From Salipiger bermudensis HTCC2601 (GTDB lineage Bacteria; Pseudomonadota; Alphaproteobacteria; Rhodobacterales; Rhodobacteraceae): a stretch of 64,000 bases of DNA. The notes below the pieces were generated by a model, which saw nothing but the letters and a program-made list of their open reading frames with translations, was not told the origin of the DNA and searched no databases. Numbering within the stretch: position 1 is the stretch's first letter; each line of letters opens with the position of its first letter. Both the position numbers and the translations under genes were made by a program. Below are positions 1 to 10,785 of this stretch, piece after piece. Location: NCBI RefSeq assembly GCF_000153725.1, contig NZ_DS022276.1, positions 467,633 through 531,632 on the forward strand. The letters are read 5' to 3'.

Positions 1-387
1 CAGGTCCGCGGACAGGGCGGCGACATCGGCGCTGACGCCGGCGAAACGCTCGTGGAAGTCGAGACGTCGGGCACGTTGCGACTCCGGCGCGTTGAACACG
101 CCATCCGAGGCGGCGATGTCGCGGGTGACCTCTGCGAGGTTGCCGATCAAGCTATCGAAAGCGCCCTCTTGTCCGGCATCGCTGCGCAGGAGATCGGCGC
201 GGGCCTGCTCGAGATCCTCGCGCACCCAGGCGATCAGCTCGTTCTGCTTGATCACGTCGAAGGTGAAATGCACGTCCCGGGCAACGGTATTCTGCATGTT
301 CCACGACAGAACGCCGCTGACCGCCAGAAGCAGCACGAACACCATGCCCAGGGCCAGGATCTGGATCCTGATGGAAAAACGTCTCAT
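1..387 (-). CDS. N-terminal part of a membrane-anchored sensor protein (truncated by window edge)
   Basis: The frame opens at an ATG directly after a GTG (GTG-ATG-AGA) and stays open for 129 codons to the window edge. After a short basic start (MRRFSIRIQ) comes one strong hydrophobic segment at about residues 8-27. The rest is polar, probably helical and probably periplasmic, rich in E, A, D and R. This layout fits the ligand-binding half of a methyl-accepting chemotaxis protein or a sensor histidine kinase. The signalling domain would lie outside the window, so the two cannot be told apart. The gene is read away from the neighbouring EamA gene. No clear ribosome binding site is visible. Confidence 0.6.
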   Translation of the reverse strand, partial: MRRFSIRIQILALGMVFVLLLAVSGVLSWNMQNTVARDVHFTFDVIKQNELIAWVREDLEQARADLLRSDAGQEGAFDSLIGNLAEVTRDIAASDGVFNAPESQRARRLDFHERFAGVSADVAALSADL

Positions 388-467
388 CACTGCCGCTATG
401 CTCCTGTTCCAAACGCGCGCCGGGTGCGCCGGGACGTGAGCTAGCAGACAGGTGTAAACAAACCCTT

Positions 468-1346
468 CTAACGCGGCGGCCGCGCGGGCATTCGCGACAG
501 CTGAACCGCGAGGATGCCGGCGGTGATGATCGCAACGCCGACCACATCCATCCGGCCCATCGGCTCACCCAGCAGAAGCGCCGCGATGGCGACACCGAAG
601 AACGGGTTCAGAAAGTGGAAGGTGGCGGCGCGCGTGGCGCCGATGCGCTCGACCAGAAGCACCCAGACAAAGGTCGCCGCGACACCGGGAACCAGAACAG
701 TGTAGGCGAAGGCCGCGATCAACGCCCACGACCACGTCACCTCGGGCTGCTCGAACGCCAGCGCCAGAGGCCAGAGCAGCGCGCTGCCGACCAGCATCTG
801 CAGCCCCACGATCATCATCACGTTGCCGCCACCGATGGCGCCGCGCACCGACAGGGTCGCCACCGCCAGCGACAGCATACCCAGAACGCAGAGCATCACC
901 CCGAACGGGTCGGCGCCGCCCTGCAGCCGCGCGCCCATGATCAGCGTCACGCCAAGCACCCCGGCCAGCAGGCCGCCATAGCCCACAGGGCGCAGCCGCT
1001 CGCCCAGCCAGATCCAGCTCACCAGCGCCACGATCAGCGGCATGGTGGAGGCAACGATCGAGGCCAGAGACGCCTCGATGGTCTGCATGGCAACGAAATT
1101 CAGGCCCAGATACAGGGCGTTCTGGCACATGCCGAAGATGATCGTCGCGCGCCATTGGACCCGCGTCAGGCGCCAGCTCTGACCCATCAGCCGGGCCAGC
1201 GCCACCGCCAGCAATCCCGAGATCAGGAAGCGCAGCGCAAGCGTGCCCATCGGCGGGGCGGCACTGACGATGATACGGGCCGAGCTGAAGGCCGAGGACC
1301 ACATGACCGCAAAGGCCAGCCCCATGAAGATCGCGCGCAGATCCAT
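468..1346 (-). CDS. EamA/DMT-superfamily transporter
   Basis: A protein of 292 residues made almost entirely of about ten hydrophobic helices, as in two-repeat EamA (drug/metabolite) exporters of the inner membrane. Typical pieces are WSSAFSSARI in helix 1, LYLGLNFVAMQ, an acidic WLGERLRP loop in the first repeat and LLGEPMG in the second. Substrate is not predictable; relatives export amino acids, purines or drugs. I chose the ATG preceded by CGGAG at 7 bases; an in-frame start 24 bases upstream exists but places the same CGGAG one base from an ATG. The gene stands alone, with over 300 bases of non-coding DNA upstream. Confidence 0.85.
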   Translation of the reverse strand: MDLRAIFMGLAFAVMWSSAFSSARIIVSAAPPMGTLALRFLISGLLAVALARLMGQSWRLTRVQWRATIIFGMCQNALYLGLNFVAMQTIEASLASIVASTMPLIVALVSWIWLGERLRPVGYGGLLAGVLGVTLIMGARLQGGADPFGVMLCVLGMLSLAVATLSVRGAIGGGNVMMIVGLQMLVGSALLWPLALAFEQPEVTWSWALIAAFAYTVLVPGVAATFVWVLLVERIGATRAATFHFLNPFFGVAIAALLLGEPMGRMDVVGVAIITAGILAVQLSRMPARPPR

Positions 1347-1663
1347 GAACATACTCCGTTTGCGCACCAATGACCTCAGCGCGCGACAGGGTCAATCCGA
1401 TGGTCCGGACGTTCCGACGTGGCACCCTGCGGAATGACTGCCGGCAGCATCAGAGCCGTGCCGTTCCTCATTCCGGTTTTACCCAACGATTTCAGCCATG
1501 ATGCGGGACCATGCCGCGAGCGTGTGTGGCATCCATGTCGACGCAGGCACCACGTTGCCGCCGCGACCCAGACCAAAAGAGGCCCCGCTGCATGCGCAGT
1601 CGGGGCCAGTCAGTGCCTGCGAAGACAGGCACCGGCGGTGTTCTTGCGATTGTTCGGACTGCC
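1347..1663. other. Intergenic region between EamA gene and ccrM
   Basis: About 317 bases without a supported gene. It holds the ccrM terminator (annotated separately), a second perfect 7-base-pair hairpin (GTGCCTG / CAGGCAC, 1613-1632) next to the ccrM stop, and presumably the promoter of the EamA gene near its right-hand side. Short open frames here look like G+C-driven shadows. Confidence 0.5.
1575..1607 (-). terminator. Rho-independent terminator of ccrM
   Basis: Read on the minus strand, a G+C-rich stem (GGCCCCG, one bulged A, CTGC; loop GCAT; GCAGCGGGGCC) is followed by CTCTTTT. It lies about 60 bases past the ccrM stop. Confidence 0.7.
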
Positions 1664-2852
<1,189 letters not shown>

Positions 2853-2865
2853 TTTCTTTTTTGAA

Positions 2866-3495
2866 TCAGTCACTTGTGAAATTAGCTTGCCACAAGATAT
2901 TGTGTATCGGCTTGAAGGATCGCCTATGGTGAGGGGTCACTCCCAGATTTTGGAGCGCCTCCTTGTGCTTTTTCGACCCATAGCCGGCGTTGGTCTCCCA
3001 GCCGTAGCCGGGATGCTGTTGCGCCAAGTCCCGCATGAGGCGATCACGATAGCATTTTGCGACAACCGAGGCGGCAGCGATGCTGACCGAGCGCCCGTCC
3101 CCCTTGATGATCGGCGTGGCGTGGCAGGGCAGCTGCGGCGGGATGAAACGCCCGTCTACCAGCGCGTGTTGCGCAGGACGTTTCAGCCCGGTCACCGCCC
3201 GGTGCATGGCGAGAAGCGAGGCCTGCAGGATGTTGAGCTCGTCGATCTCCTCGACCGTCGCGACACCGATGCTGACCTCGGCACATTCATGCAGCCAGCC
3301 TGCCAGCCGCGCCCGGCGTTTCGCGCTGAGCTTCTTGGAGTCGTTTAGCCCGGGCGGGATGCAAAGCGGATCGAGCACTACCGCCGCGGCAACCACCGGG
3401 CCGGCAAGCGGGCCGCGGCCGACCTCGTCGACCCCGGCCACGCGCAGGTTTTCTCCCCAGAGGGGCGTCTCGAACGAGTCGTCAGGTCCATCCAT
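2866..3495 (-). CDS. rnhB: Ribonuclease HII
   Basis: Removes RNA primers and misincorporated ribonucleotides from RNA-DNA hybrids. All four acidic catalytic residues of the family are present: D23 and E24 in AGVDEVGRGPLAGP, D114 in LVDGRF and D133 in IIKGDGRSVSIAAASVVAK. The C-terminus has the usual YGSKKHKEAL and HHRRSF segments. I set the start at the fourth possible initiation codon, giving 209 residues, because relatives begin close to the GPD-S-E stretch; upstream starts including a GTG at 3522 remain possible. No good ribosome binding site decides this. It is upstream of ccrM on the same strand, separated by the presumed ccrM promoter. Confidence 0.93.
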   Translation of the reverse strand: MDGPDDSFETPLWGENLRVAGVDEVGRGPLAGPVVAAAVVLDPLCIPPGLNDSKKLSAKRRARLAGWLHECAEVSIGVATVEEIDELNILQASLLAMHRAVTGLKRPAQHALVDGRFIPPQLPCHATPIIKGDGRSVSIAAASVVAKCYRDRLMRDLAQQHPGYGWETNAGYGSKKHKEALQNLGVTPHHRRSFKPIHNILWQANFTSD

Positions 3496-3534
3496 GCCGC
3501 CCATGAAGACCATGGGCGGCACGGGATCAAGGGC

Positions 3535-4293
3535 TCAGGCCTGCGGCGGCTGACCATTCGAGGCGGAAAGCCCGCCATCCACCGGAAGGTTCACACCGTT
3601 GACGAAGCGCGCGTCGTCCGAGGCGAGGAAGGCAATCACGTCGGCGATGTCCTCGGGCTCGGCCGGCCGGCCCAGCGGGATCCGCTCCATGAATTTCGCC
3701 ACAAGCTCGTCATTCTCGAGCATGTCGCTGGTGAGCTCGGTCTTGGTGAAGCTCGGGTTGACCGCGTTGACCCGCACGCCGCTATTGCGTGCGTCGAGCG
3801 CCAGCGCCCGGGTCAGGTTGGTCACCGCGCCCTTGGCGGCGTTGTAGGCGTGCATATTCCAGTCGCCGCCGATGCCCGAGACCGACGAGGTCATCACCAC
3901 GTTGCCTTTCGTGGCCTTGAGATCGCCCCAGAGCGCCTTGGTCAGGCGCCAGACGCCGGTGACGTCGGTTTCCATGACCTCGGCAAAGCCGTCCTCGTCC
4001 ACGTCTTCGATGCTGCCGGTGACGGCGGTGCCGGCGTTATTGACCAGCACGTCGACCTGGCCAAAGGCCTCGCGTGCGGCCTTGGCGGCGGTCGCAACGC
4101 CCTCCCTGGTGGACAGGTCGGCGGGCACCACCTTGGCCGAGGGGATGTCCTCCGCCACCTTGTCGAGCTTCGACTGGGTGCGCGAGACCAGCACCACGTT
4201 GGCGCCCTCGCGGCCGAACCGGCGAGCGGTGGCGGCGCCGATGCCAGAGCTCGCGCCGGTGACGATGACGGTCTTGTTTTCGAAACGGGTCAT
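3535..4293 (-). CDS. Short-chain dehydrogenase/reductase (SDR)
   Basis: Classical SDR of 252 residues with a Rossmann fold. The cofactor motif TGASSGIG is near the N-terminus, followed by NNAG at the end of strand 4, the catalytic Ser in MTSSVSG and the YNAAK active-site pair. The C-terminal LPVDGG is typical of 3-oxoacyl-ACP-reductase-like and glucose-dehydrogenase-like members. The substrate is not predictable. The ATG start follows GAAAGGAAAG at good spacing, and the in-frame ATG 36 bases upstream lacks this. The stop is 39 bases from the rnhB start, so the two could be co-transcribed. Confidence 0.88.
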   Translation of the reverse strand: MTRFENKTVIVTGASSGIGAATARRFGREGANVVLVSRTQSKLDKVAEDIPSAKVVPADLSTREGVATAAKAAREAFGQVDVLVNNAGTAVTGSIEDVDEDGFAEVMETDVTGVWRLTKALWGDLKATKGNVVMTSSVSGIGGDWNMHAYNAAKGAVTNLTRALALDARNSGVRVNAVNPSFTKTELTSDMLENDELVAKFMERIPLGRPAEPEDIADVIAFLASDDARFVNGVNLPVDGGLSASNGQPPQA

Positions 4294-4400
4294 CACGTTG
4301 GCTTTCCTTTCAATCCTTTGGAAAGACAACGGAAGCTATCGACGCTTCGTTCCGATGGAGTAGGCGCCATGCAATCCCTGCATGGCGCCCGGGCCATCCC

Positions 4401-5528
4401 TCAGCCGGCGGTCTGGAACCGGTGCGGGAAGGCCGTCCGTGTGACCGCGCCAAGCCCGGCCAACGACAGCGCCATGATCGCGATCCAGCCGATCAGCGGG
4501 ATCAGCGCGACCAGCGCCGCGATCACCGCCCCCGCCAGCGCTGCCAGCGCGCGGTGCTTCGCCTCGTGCGGAAAGCCCTGCCCGGCGAGCTTCAGCGCGG
4601 CCACGCCAAGCGCATAGGCGCCGACGATGTAGCCCGCGAGCCCGGCCAGAATGGCGAAGAACAGCGCCGCCGGGGTGAGCAGCAGGCCGATCAGGGTCAT
4701 CGCCAGCAGGATGCCCGCGCCGATCACCGTCGATTGCGCGATGAAGCCGGTGAGCAGCGTCCGGAACGGGTGTCCCAGCAGCTGCGCCCGCATGGCGGCG
4801 AATGTCTGCGGCATCAGCGCCGCGGCCGCCGCCGCAACCAGCGCCACGAGCAGCACGCCGATGGCGAAGCTGATGACAGCCTTCACCCCGGGCCAGAAAC
4901 CGCCCTCGCGGATCGGCTCCCACTCGCTGATCTCTTCCCGCTGGACCCTGTCCGCCGGAATCACGCTCTCGGGCACGATGATCTCGCCCGGGTCGTCCTC
5001 GTAGAGCGTCAGCGTGCCAGAGATCGCCGCATCGGGCCCGAAGCGCAGCTCCCGGGCGCTCAGGGCAATGTCGCCGGTCACCGGCCCGTCGATCTCGACA
5101 AACTCACCGCCTGCCAGCAGCGTGCCCTCGATCGCCGCCGAGAGGGTGATCTCCGAGCCGAAGACCCGCAGGTTGCCGCCGATCGGCGCGGTCACATCGA
5201 CCCGCTGGCCCGCCAGCGTGGCATTGCCCGTCACCGCGGCCCCGACCCGCACCTCCTGCCCCGCGGCATAGAGCCCCTGCCCCACCGGCCCGGACACAGT
5301 GACCCAGCGTCCGGCCATGTGCGCGCTGCCGGTAATCTCGGCCTCGAGCGTCACCCGCTCGCCGGCAAGGAACACGTCGGCGCCCCCGGGCTCGGACATC
5401 GCAGCGATACGCCCGGCGATGAAACGGTCGCCGCCAAGGTCGAAACTCTCGGTTTTGTCCTGCGCCAGAGACGGCAATGCCGGCAGCAGAAACAGCAATA
5501 AAGTCAAAAGGAATACAGGTCTCGGCAT
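4401..5528 (-). CDS. Secreted/membrane protein with bactofilin-like repeat and C-terminal membrane domain
   Basis: A 375-residue protein. Residues 1-22 are a signal peptide (hydrophobic run then PSLAQ). Residues about 30-185 form repeated hydrophobic-glycine segments (such as ADVFLAGERVTLEAEI and NATLAGQRVDVTAPI) that predict a right-handed beta-helix like bactofilins and polymer-forming proteins. After a linker, residues about 215-365 contain four or five membrane helices. Unlike true bactofilins, which are cytosolic, this beta-helix should be periplasmic. The start is fixed by GGAGGG six bases before the ATG. No partner gene is obvious; a structural or envelope role is inference only. Confidence 0.7.
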   Translation of the reverse strand: MPRPVFLLTLLLFLLPALPSLAQDKTESFDLGGDRFIAGRIAAMSEPGGADVFLAGERVTLEAEITGSAHMAGRWVTVSGPVGQGLYAAGQEVRVGAAVTGNATLAGQRVDVTAPIGGNLRVFGSEITLSAAIEGTLLAGGEFVEIDGPVTGDIALSARELRFGPDAAISGTLTLYEDDPGEIIVPESVIPADRVQREEISEWEPIREGGFWPGVKAVISFAIGVLLVALVAAAAAALMPQTFAAMRAQLLGHPFRTLLTGFIAQSTVIGAGILLAMTLIGLLLTPAALFFAILAGLAGYIVGAYALGVAALKLAGQGFPHEAKHRALAALAGAVIAALVALIPLIGWIAIMALSLAGLGAVTRTAFPHRFQTAG

Positions 5529-5636
5529 CTCTCGCCCTCCGCAATCATCAAGGCGAGCGTAGCAGCGGCGGATGTCCGGCACTTTACGCAGGATCAAATT
5601 TCACCTTCCGCAACCAACCCGTGCGCCAGACATGAC

Positions 5637-5660
5637 AAAGGGCCCCGAGAGGGGCCCTTT
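5637..5660 (-). terminator. Hairpin terminator downstream of groEL
   Basis: A perfect 10-base-pair stem (AAAGGGCCCC / GGGGCCCTTT) with a GAGA/TCTC loop, 67 bases past the groEL stop. It is symmetric and ends in a short TTT on either strand, so it may work in both directions. Confidence 0.75.
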
Positions 5661-5726
5661 GCGTGCAACGAGGCACTTGGCAACCGTGATGGTCGCGGTG
5701 GCCTCCCAAGAGGGAGGCCGACCGGA

Positions 5727-7373
<1,647 letters not shown>

Positions 7374-7439
7374 TCAGTTCTCCTGAATTCTGTTGGGAAT
7401 AGGCGGGCGCACCCGCCGGTCAGTGCGTGGAAGCGGATC

Positions 7440-7733
7440 TCAGGCAGCAGCAGTGATGCCGAGAATGTCCGATTCCTTCATGATCAGCAGCTCTTCGCCA
7501 TCGATCGAGACCTCGGTGCCCGACCACTTGCCGAACAGGACGCGGTCGCCTTCGGACACGGCCATCGAGATCAGTTCGCCGTTGTCCTTGCGTGCGCCTT
7601 CGCCACATGCGACCACGACGCCCTCGGCGGGCTTTTCCTTGGCGCTGTCGGGGATGATCAGACCACCTTTGGTCTTCTCGTCGCTCTCAACGCGGCGGAC
7701 CAGCACGCGGTCATGAAGCGGTTTGAATGCCAT
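7440..7733 (-). CDS. groES: 10-kDa co-chaperonin GroES
   Basis: The lid of the GroEL chamber, 97 residues. It starts with the family signature [12 protein letters not shown] and contains the mobile loop ([15 protein letters not shown]: [19 protein letters not shown]). The start ATG follows AGGAG at 9 bases; an in-frame ATG 21 bases upstream lies before this site and is unlikely. It is first in the groESL operon, with a CIRCE operator about 55 bases upstream. Confidence 0.98.
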   Translation of the reverse strand: MAFKPLHDRVLVRRVESDEKTKGGLIIPDSAKEKPAEGVVVACGEGARKDNGELISMAVSEGDRVLFGKWSGTEVSIDGEELLIMKESDILGITAAA

Positions 7734-7787
7734 CTTCGAGTACTCCTGGCTCAAAGTTTGTCCCAGTAACAGCCCCTTGCGGGGCCG

Positions 7788-7814
7788 TTAGCACTCACCT
7801 CTTCTGAGTGCTAA
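7788..7814 (-). promoter_or_regulatory. CIRCE operator (HrcA site) of groESL
   Basis: A perfect match to CIRCE: TTAGCACTC, nine bases, GAGTGCTAA. The heat-shock repressor HrcA binds this inverted repeat. It is just downstream of the -10 box, as expected for a repressor site. A small GCCCC-loop-GGGGC hairpin (7772-7785) follows in the transcribed leader. Confidence 0.97.
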
Positions 7815-7821
7815 TGGCGCA

Positions 7822-7850
7822 TAGCTAGGGACCGTCGCGAGTCGTGTCAA
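7822..7850 (-). promoter_or_regulatory. Sigma-70-type promoter of groESL
   Basis: On the minus strand a consensus -35 TTGACA and a -10 TAGCTA are separated by 17 bases and end eight bases before the CIRCE element. Confidence 0.75.
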
Positions 7851-8072
7851 CGGGGCCGTCCGGAAAAATCGCCTCTCTCCGAACGTCTCCCGAGCCTCAC
7901 CTATGAATGAATTCGCCGCACAAAAGCGGCTGCGCCGAAATTTGCCGATAGCGGGTCAAGGGCGGTGTCACGAAGGACGGCAAGCGGCGCAATCGGCATG
8001 GCATCCCGCCCCGTTTCATGGAATGGTATACCAATCGACGCGCATTCGCGTCCCCCAGCCCAAGAGCCAGCC

Positions 8073-9044
8073 ATGCCGATTCATCCCGCTGCATCCGTTC
8101 AGGTGCCGCACGCCGCCGCCCGTCCCGCCCCCGACAACATGAAGGGCATCCTGCTGATCACGCTGGGGTTCCTCTTCTTCGGCGCAACCGACGCCATGGC
8201 CAAGCTGCTGACCACCGAGCTGCCGCCGCTGCAGGTCGTCTGGATGCGTCAGCTCGGGCTGTTCTCGGGTGTCGTCGTGATGCTGGCGATGCGCGGGTTT
8301 CAGGTGATGCGAACCCGGCATCCGGCGGCCCAGATCTCGCGGGGGGTGCTGGCGACCTGTTCGGCCACCTTTTTCATCCTCGCAGTGCAGCACGTGCCGC
8401 TGGCCGACGCCACCGCCGTGACCTTCATCGCGCCGTTCATCGTCACGGTCATCGGCGGGCTGTTCCTGAAGGAGCCGGTCGGCTGGCGCCGCTGGGCCGC
8501 CGTGGCGGTGGGCTTTCTCGGCATGATGATCGTGATCCGTCCCGGCATGGGCGTGTTCCACCCGGCGATCTTCCTCATCGTCGCCGCCGCCACCGCCTTT
8601 GCCACCCGCCAGATCCTGTCGCGGGTGCTCAGCGGCGACGACACCATCGCCACCACGGTCGCCTATACCTCGATCACATCGACAGCGCTGCTGACCCTGC
8701 CCATCCCCTTCGTCTGGGAGATGCCCACCGAGGGCTGGATCTGGCTCGTCGCCGCGGCGATGGCGCTCTGCGCCGCCACCGGCGAGATCTTCATCATTCG
8801 CGCGCTCGACGTGGCGCAGGCGGTGGTGGTCGCGCCGATGCAGTACTCGATGATCCTGTGGAGCACCCTCTACGGCTTCCTGCTGTTCGCCGACCTTCCC
8901 GACCTCTGGACGCTGGTCGGCTGTGCCATCATCGTGGCCTCGGGCCTCTACACGCTGAACCGCGAGCGCGTTGTCGCGCGGCGCCAGCGCAAGGCAGAAC
9001 AGGCGCTGGCCGCCGAGGCCGCCGCCCGCACCGAAGAGATCTGA
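8073..9044 (+). CDS. EamA/DMT-superfamily transporter
   Basis: A 323-residue membrane protein with about ten helices and two EamA repeats. After a short Pro/Ala-rich N-terminus, helix 1 contains TLGFLFFGATDAMAKLL. The helix 3-4 region carries DATAVTFIAPFIVTVIGGLFLKEPVGWRR-type sequence, with the conserved acidic LKEP loop, and a polar Arg/Ala-rich tail follows the last helix. The substrate is unknown. I chose the ATG at 8073; a later ATG just before helix 1 (MKGILL) is also possible, and neither has a strong ribosome binding site. It converges on the next gene, with stop codons one base apart. Confidence 0.85.
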   Translation: MPIHPAASVQVPHAAARPAPDNMKGILLITLGFLFFGATDAMAKLLTTELPPLQVVWMRQLGLFSGVVVMLAMRGFQVMRTRHPAAQISRGVLATCSATFFILAVQHVPLADATAVTFIAPFIVTVIGGLFLKEPVGWRRWAAVAVGFLGMMIVIRPGMGVFHPAIFLIVAAATAFATRQILSRVLSGDDTIATTVAYTSITSTALLTLPIPFVWEMPTEGWIWLVAAAMALCAATGEIFIIRALDVAQAVVVAPMQYSMILWSTLYGFLLFADLPDLWTLVGCAIIVASGLYTLNRERVVARRQRKAEQALAAEAAARTEEI

Positions 9045-9045
9045 G

Positions 9046-9705
9046 CTACCAGCTATAGGCCCAGTGGGTGAGCCCGGCGCGGCCCGCCGCGCTGATCGCG
9101 TAGACACCGGTCTCGACCTTGTCGAACCAACCGTAATGGTTGTCGCGCATGATCCGCGTGGCCTCCTTCACGCCGGTCGCCGAGACCACGTCGCGCCCCC
9201 GGCTGGCGCCGTGCTCGGCCAGATGCGCGGCGCAGCGCAGCGCGTCCTGCCGGTAGCCGGTAACGATGCCGTGCCGGGTCGCGCCGCCGGCGTTCGGGTC
9301 GCCCTCGATGCGCTGGAACTCCCGCAGGAGCCGCGCCTGCTTGCGCTTGTTCTTGCGCGGCGCGTAGGGCCCCGGATCGCACAGCACTTCGGCCCTGCCC
9401 TCCTTGACCACGATGAAGCCGAGCCCCAGCCGCCGGCACAGTGCGAGATTGTCCTTCAGCGCCCGCCGCGCGGTCCGCCCCGAAGGCTTGGGCACCGCGA
9501 TATAGACCGCGTCGCTCACCGTCAGCCGCGCCACCGCCTGGTGAAACAGCGCCAGCGAGATCTTCAGCTTCAGCTCGACGATCACCGGCGGCTCCGGCCC
9601 ACGCATCGCCACGAGATCGGCGGCGCCGACCTCGCCCTTCACCTCGTAGCCCTGCCCCGTCAGAAGCGCCTTCACCGGCGCGTAGAGTTCACTTTCCCGC
9701 TGCAT
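9046..9705 (-). CDS. DUF2161 family protein with PD-(D/E)XK nuclease-like fold
   Basis: A 219-residue protein of the DUF2161 type found in Rhodobacterales. The N-terminal part has a PD-(D/E)XK-like signature: an early Glu (SELYAPVKALL), Asp30 in GAADLVAM and Glu44-Leu-Lys46 in PVIVELKLK. The C-terminal part (about 130-219) looks like a winged-helix or HTH segment (GVKEATRIMRDNHYGWFDKV). A nucleic-acid cleaving or processing role is plausible, but no function is established. The start ATG is the only good candidate. It converges with the EamA gene and is divergent from the TraB-like gene. Confidence 0.7.
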   Translation of the reverse strand: MQRESELYAPVKALLTGQGYEVKGEVGAADLVAMRGPEPPVIVELKLKISLALFHQAVARLTVSDAVYIAVPKPSGRTARRALKDNLALCRRLGLGFIVVKEGRAEVLCDPGPYAPRKNKRKQARLLREFQRIEGDPNAGGATRHGIVTGYRQDALRCAAHLAEHGASRGRDVVSATGVKEATRIMRDNHYGWFDKVETGVYAISAAGRAGLTHWAYSW

Positions 9706-9793
9706 GGCGCCGACAGTGGCCCCGCCGCTTGCCGCTGTCCATCCCCTGCCCTAGCCTGCGCCGAGCCTGTTGCCACGCCAGCCCGGAGACCCC

Positions 9794-10783
9794 ATGCGCC
9801 TGATCCTTGCCGCCCTGCTCGGCCTCTCCCTCGCGCCCGCCGCCCATGCCGCCTGCGAGGGCACCGATCTGCGCGAAACCCTGAGCGCCGCCGAGCGGGC
9901 CCGGCTCGACGCAGAGCTCGACGCCATGCCCTACGCCACCGGCAATCACTGGCGGGCCGAGAAGGACGGCGAGGTCATTCACCTGATCGGCACCATGCAC
10001 CTGAGCGATCCGCGCCTTGACGGCCCCGTCGACCGGCTGCGCCCCGTGATCGCCGAGGCCGGCGCGCTGCTGCTCGAGATGCCGCAGGCCGAACAGGCGC
10101 GGCTCATGCAGGCGATGACCGAGCGGCCCGAGCTCCTGCTACTGACCGAGACCACCCTGCCCGAGATCATGCCCGAGGATGACTGGCAGGCGCTTTCCGA
10201 GGCGGTCAGCGCCCGTGGCATCCCCGCGGTCATGGCATCCAAGTTCCGGCCTTGGTACCTGTCGATGATGCTGGCCATTCCGGCCTGTGCCCAAGCCGCG
10301 ATGAAGGAGCAGAACGGGCTCGACGTGCGGCTCGAGGCACTGGCCGAGGCCGCCGGCGTGCCAACCCTGCCGCTGGAGCCTTTCGACACCGCCTTCGGTA
10401 TCTTCAACGAGGCCCCGCTCGAGGAGCAGGTCGAGATGATGTCGCTGTCGCTCGCCACCGAGGATCAGGGCGCCGACGGCATGGCCACCACCGTCGCCGC
10501 CTATTTCGACGAGCGCCCCGGCGAGATGTGGGCGCTCTCGGGCATCCTGATGCAGCGCAGCGACCTGATCGCGCCGGATGAGGCGCAAACCATGCTCGAC
10601 GAGACCAACGAGGCCCTGCTGGCGCAGCGCAACCGCGACTGGCTGCCGGTAATCCTCGAGGCCGCCGCGACCACCGAAGGGCCGGTGATCGCCGCCTTCG
10701 GCGCCGCCCATCTGCCGGGGCACGCGGGCGTGGCACGGCTTCTGGAAGAAGACGGGTTCACGCTGACGCGCGAACCCTTCTGA
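9794..10783 (+). CDS. TraB/GumN family protein (secreted, Tiki/TraB fold)
   Basis: A 329-residue exported protein. Residues 1-19 are a signal peptide ending AHA|AC. The TraB signature is present: HLIGTMHLSDPRL with the GTxH motif, LLLEMP shortly after, a central ALAEAAGVPTLPLEPFDTA and a C-terminal AAFGAAHLPG. The fold belongs to the Tiki/TraB/ChaN metal-dependent hydrolase group, and periplasmic bacterial members have no settled function. The start is set by GGAG five bases before the ATG. It converges with the M3 peptidase gene, stops two bases apart. Confidence 0.85.
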   Translation: MRLILAALLGLSLAPAAHAACEGTDLRETLSAAERARLDAELDAMPYATGNHWRAEKDGEVIHLIGTMHLSDPRLDGPVDRLRPVIAEAGALLLEMPQAEQARLMQAMTERPELLLLTETTLPEIMPEDDWQALSEAVSARGIPAVMASKFRPWYLSMMLAIPACAQAAMKEQNGLDVRLEALAEAAGVPTLPLEPFDTAFGIFNEAPLEEQVEMMSLSLATEDQGADGMATTVAAYFDERPGEMWALSGILMQRSDLIAPDEAQTMLDETNEALLAQRNRDWLPVILEAAATTEGPVIAAFGAAHLPGHAGVARLLEEDGFTLTREPF

Positions 10784-10785
10784 CA

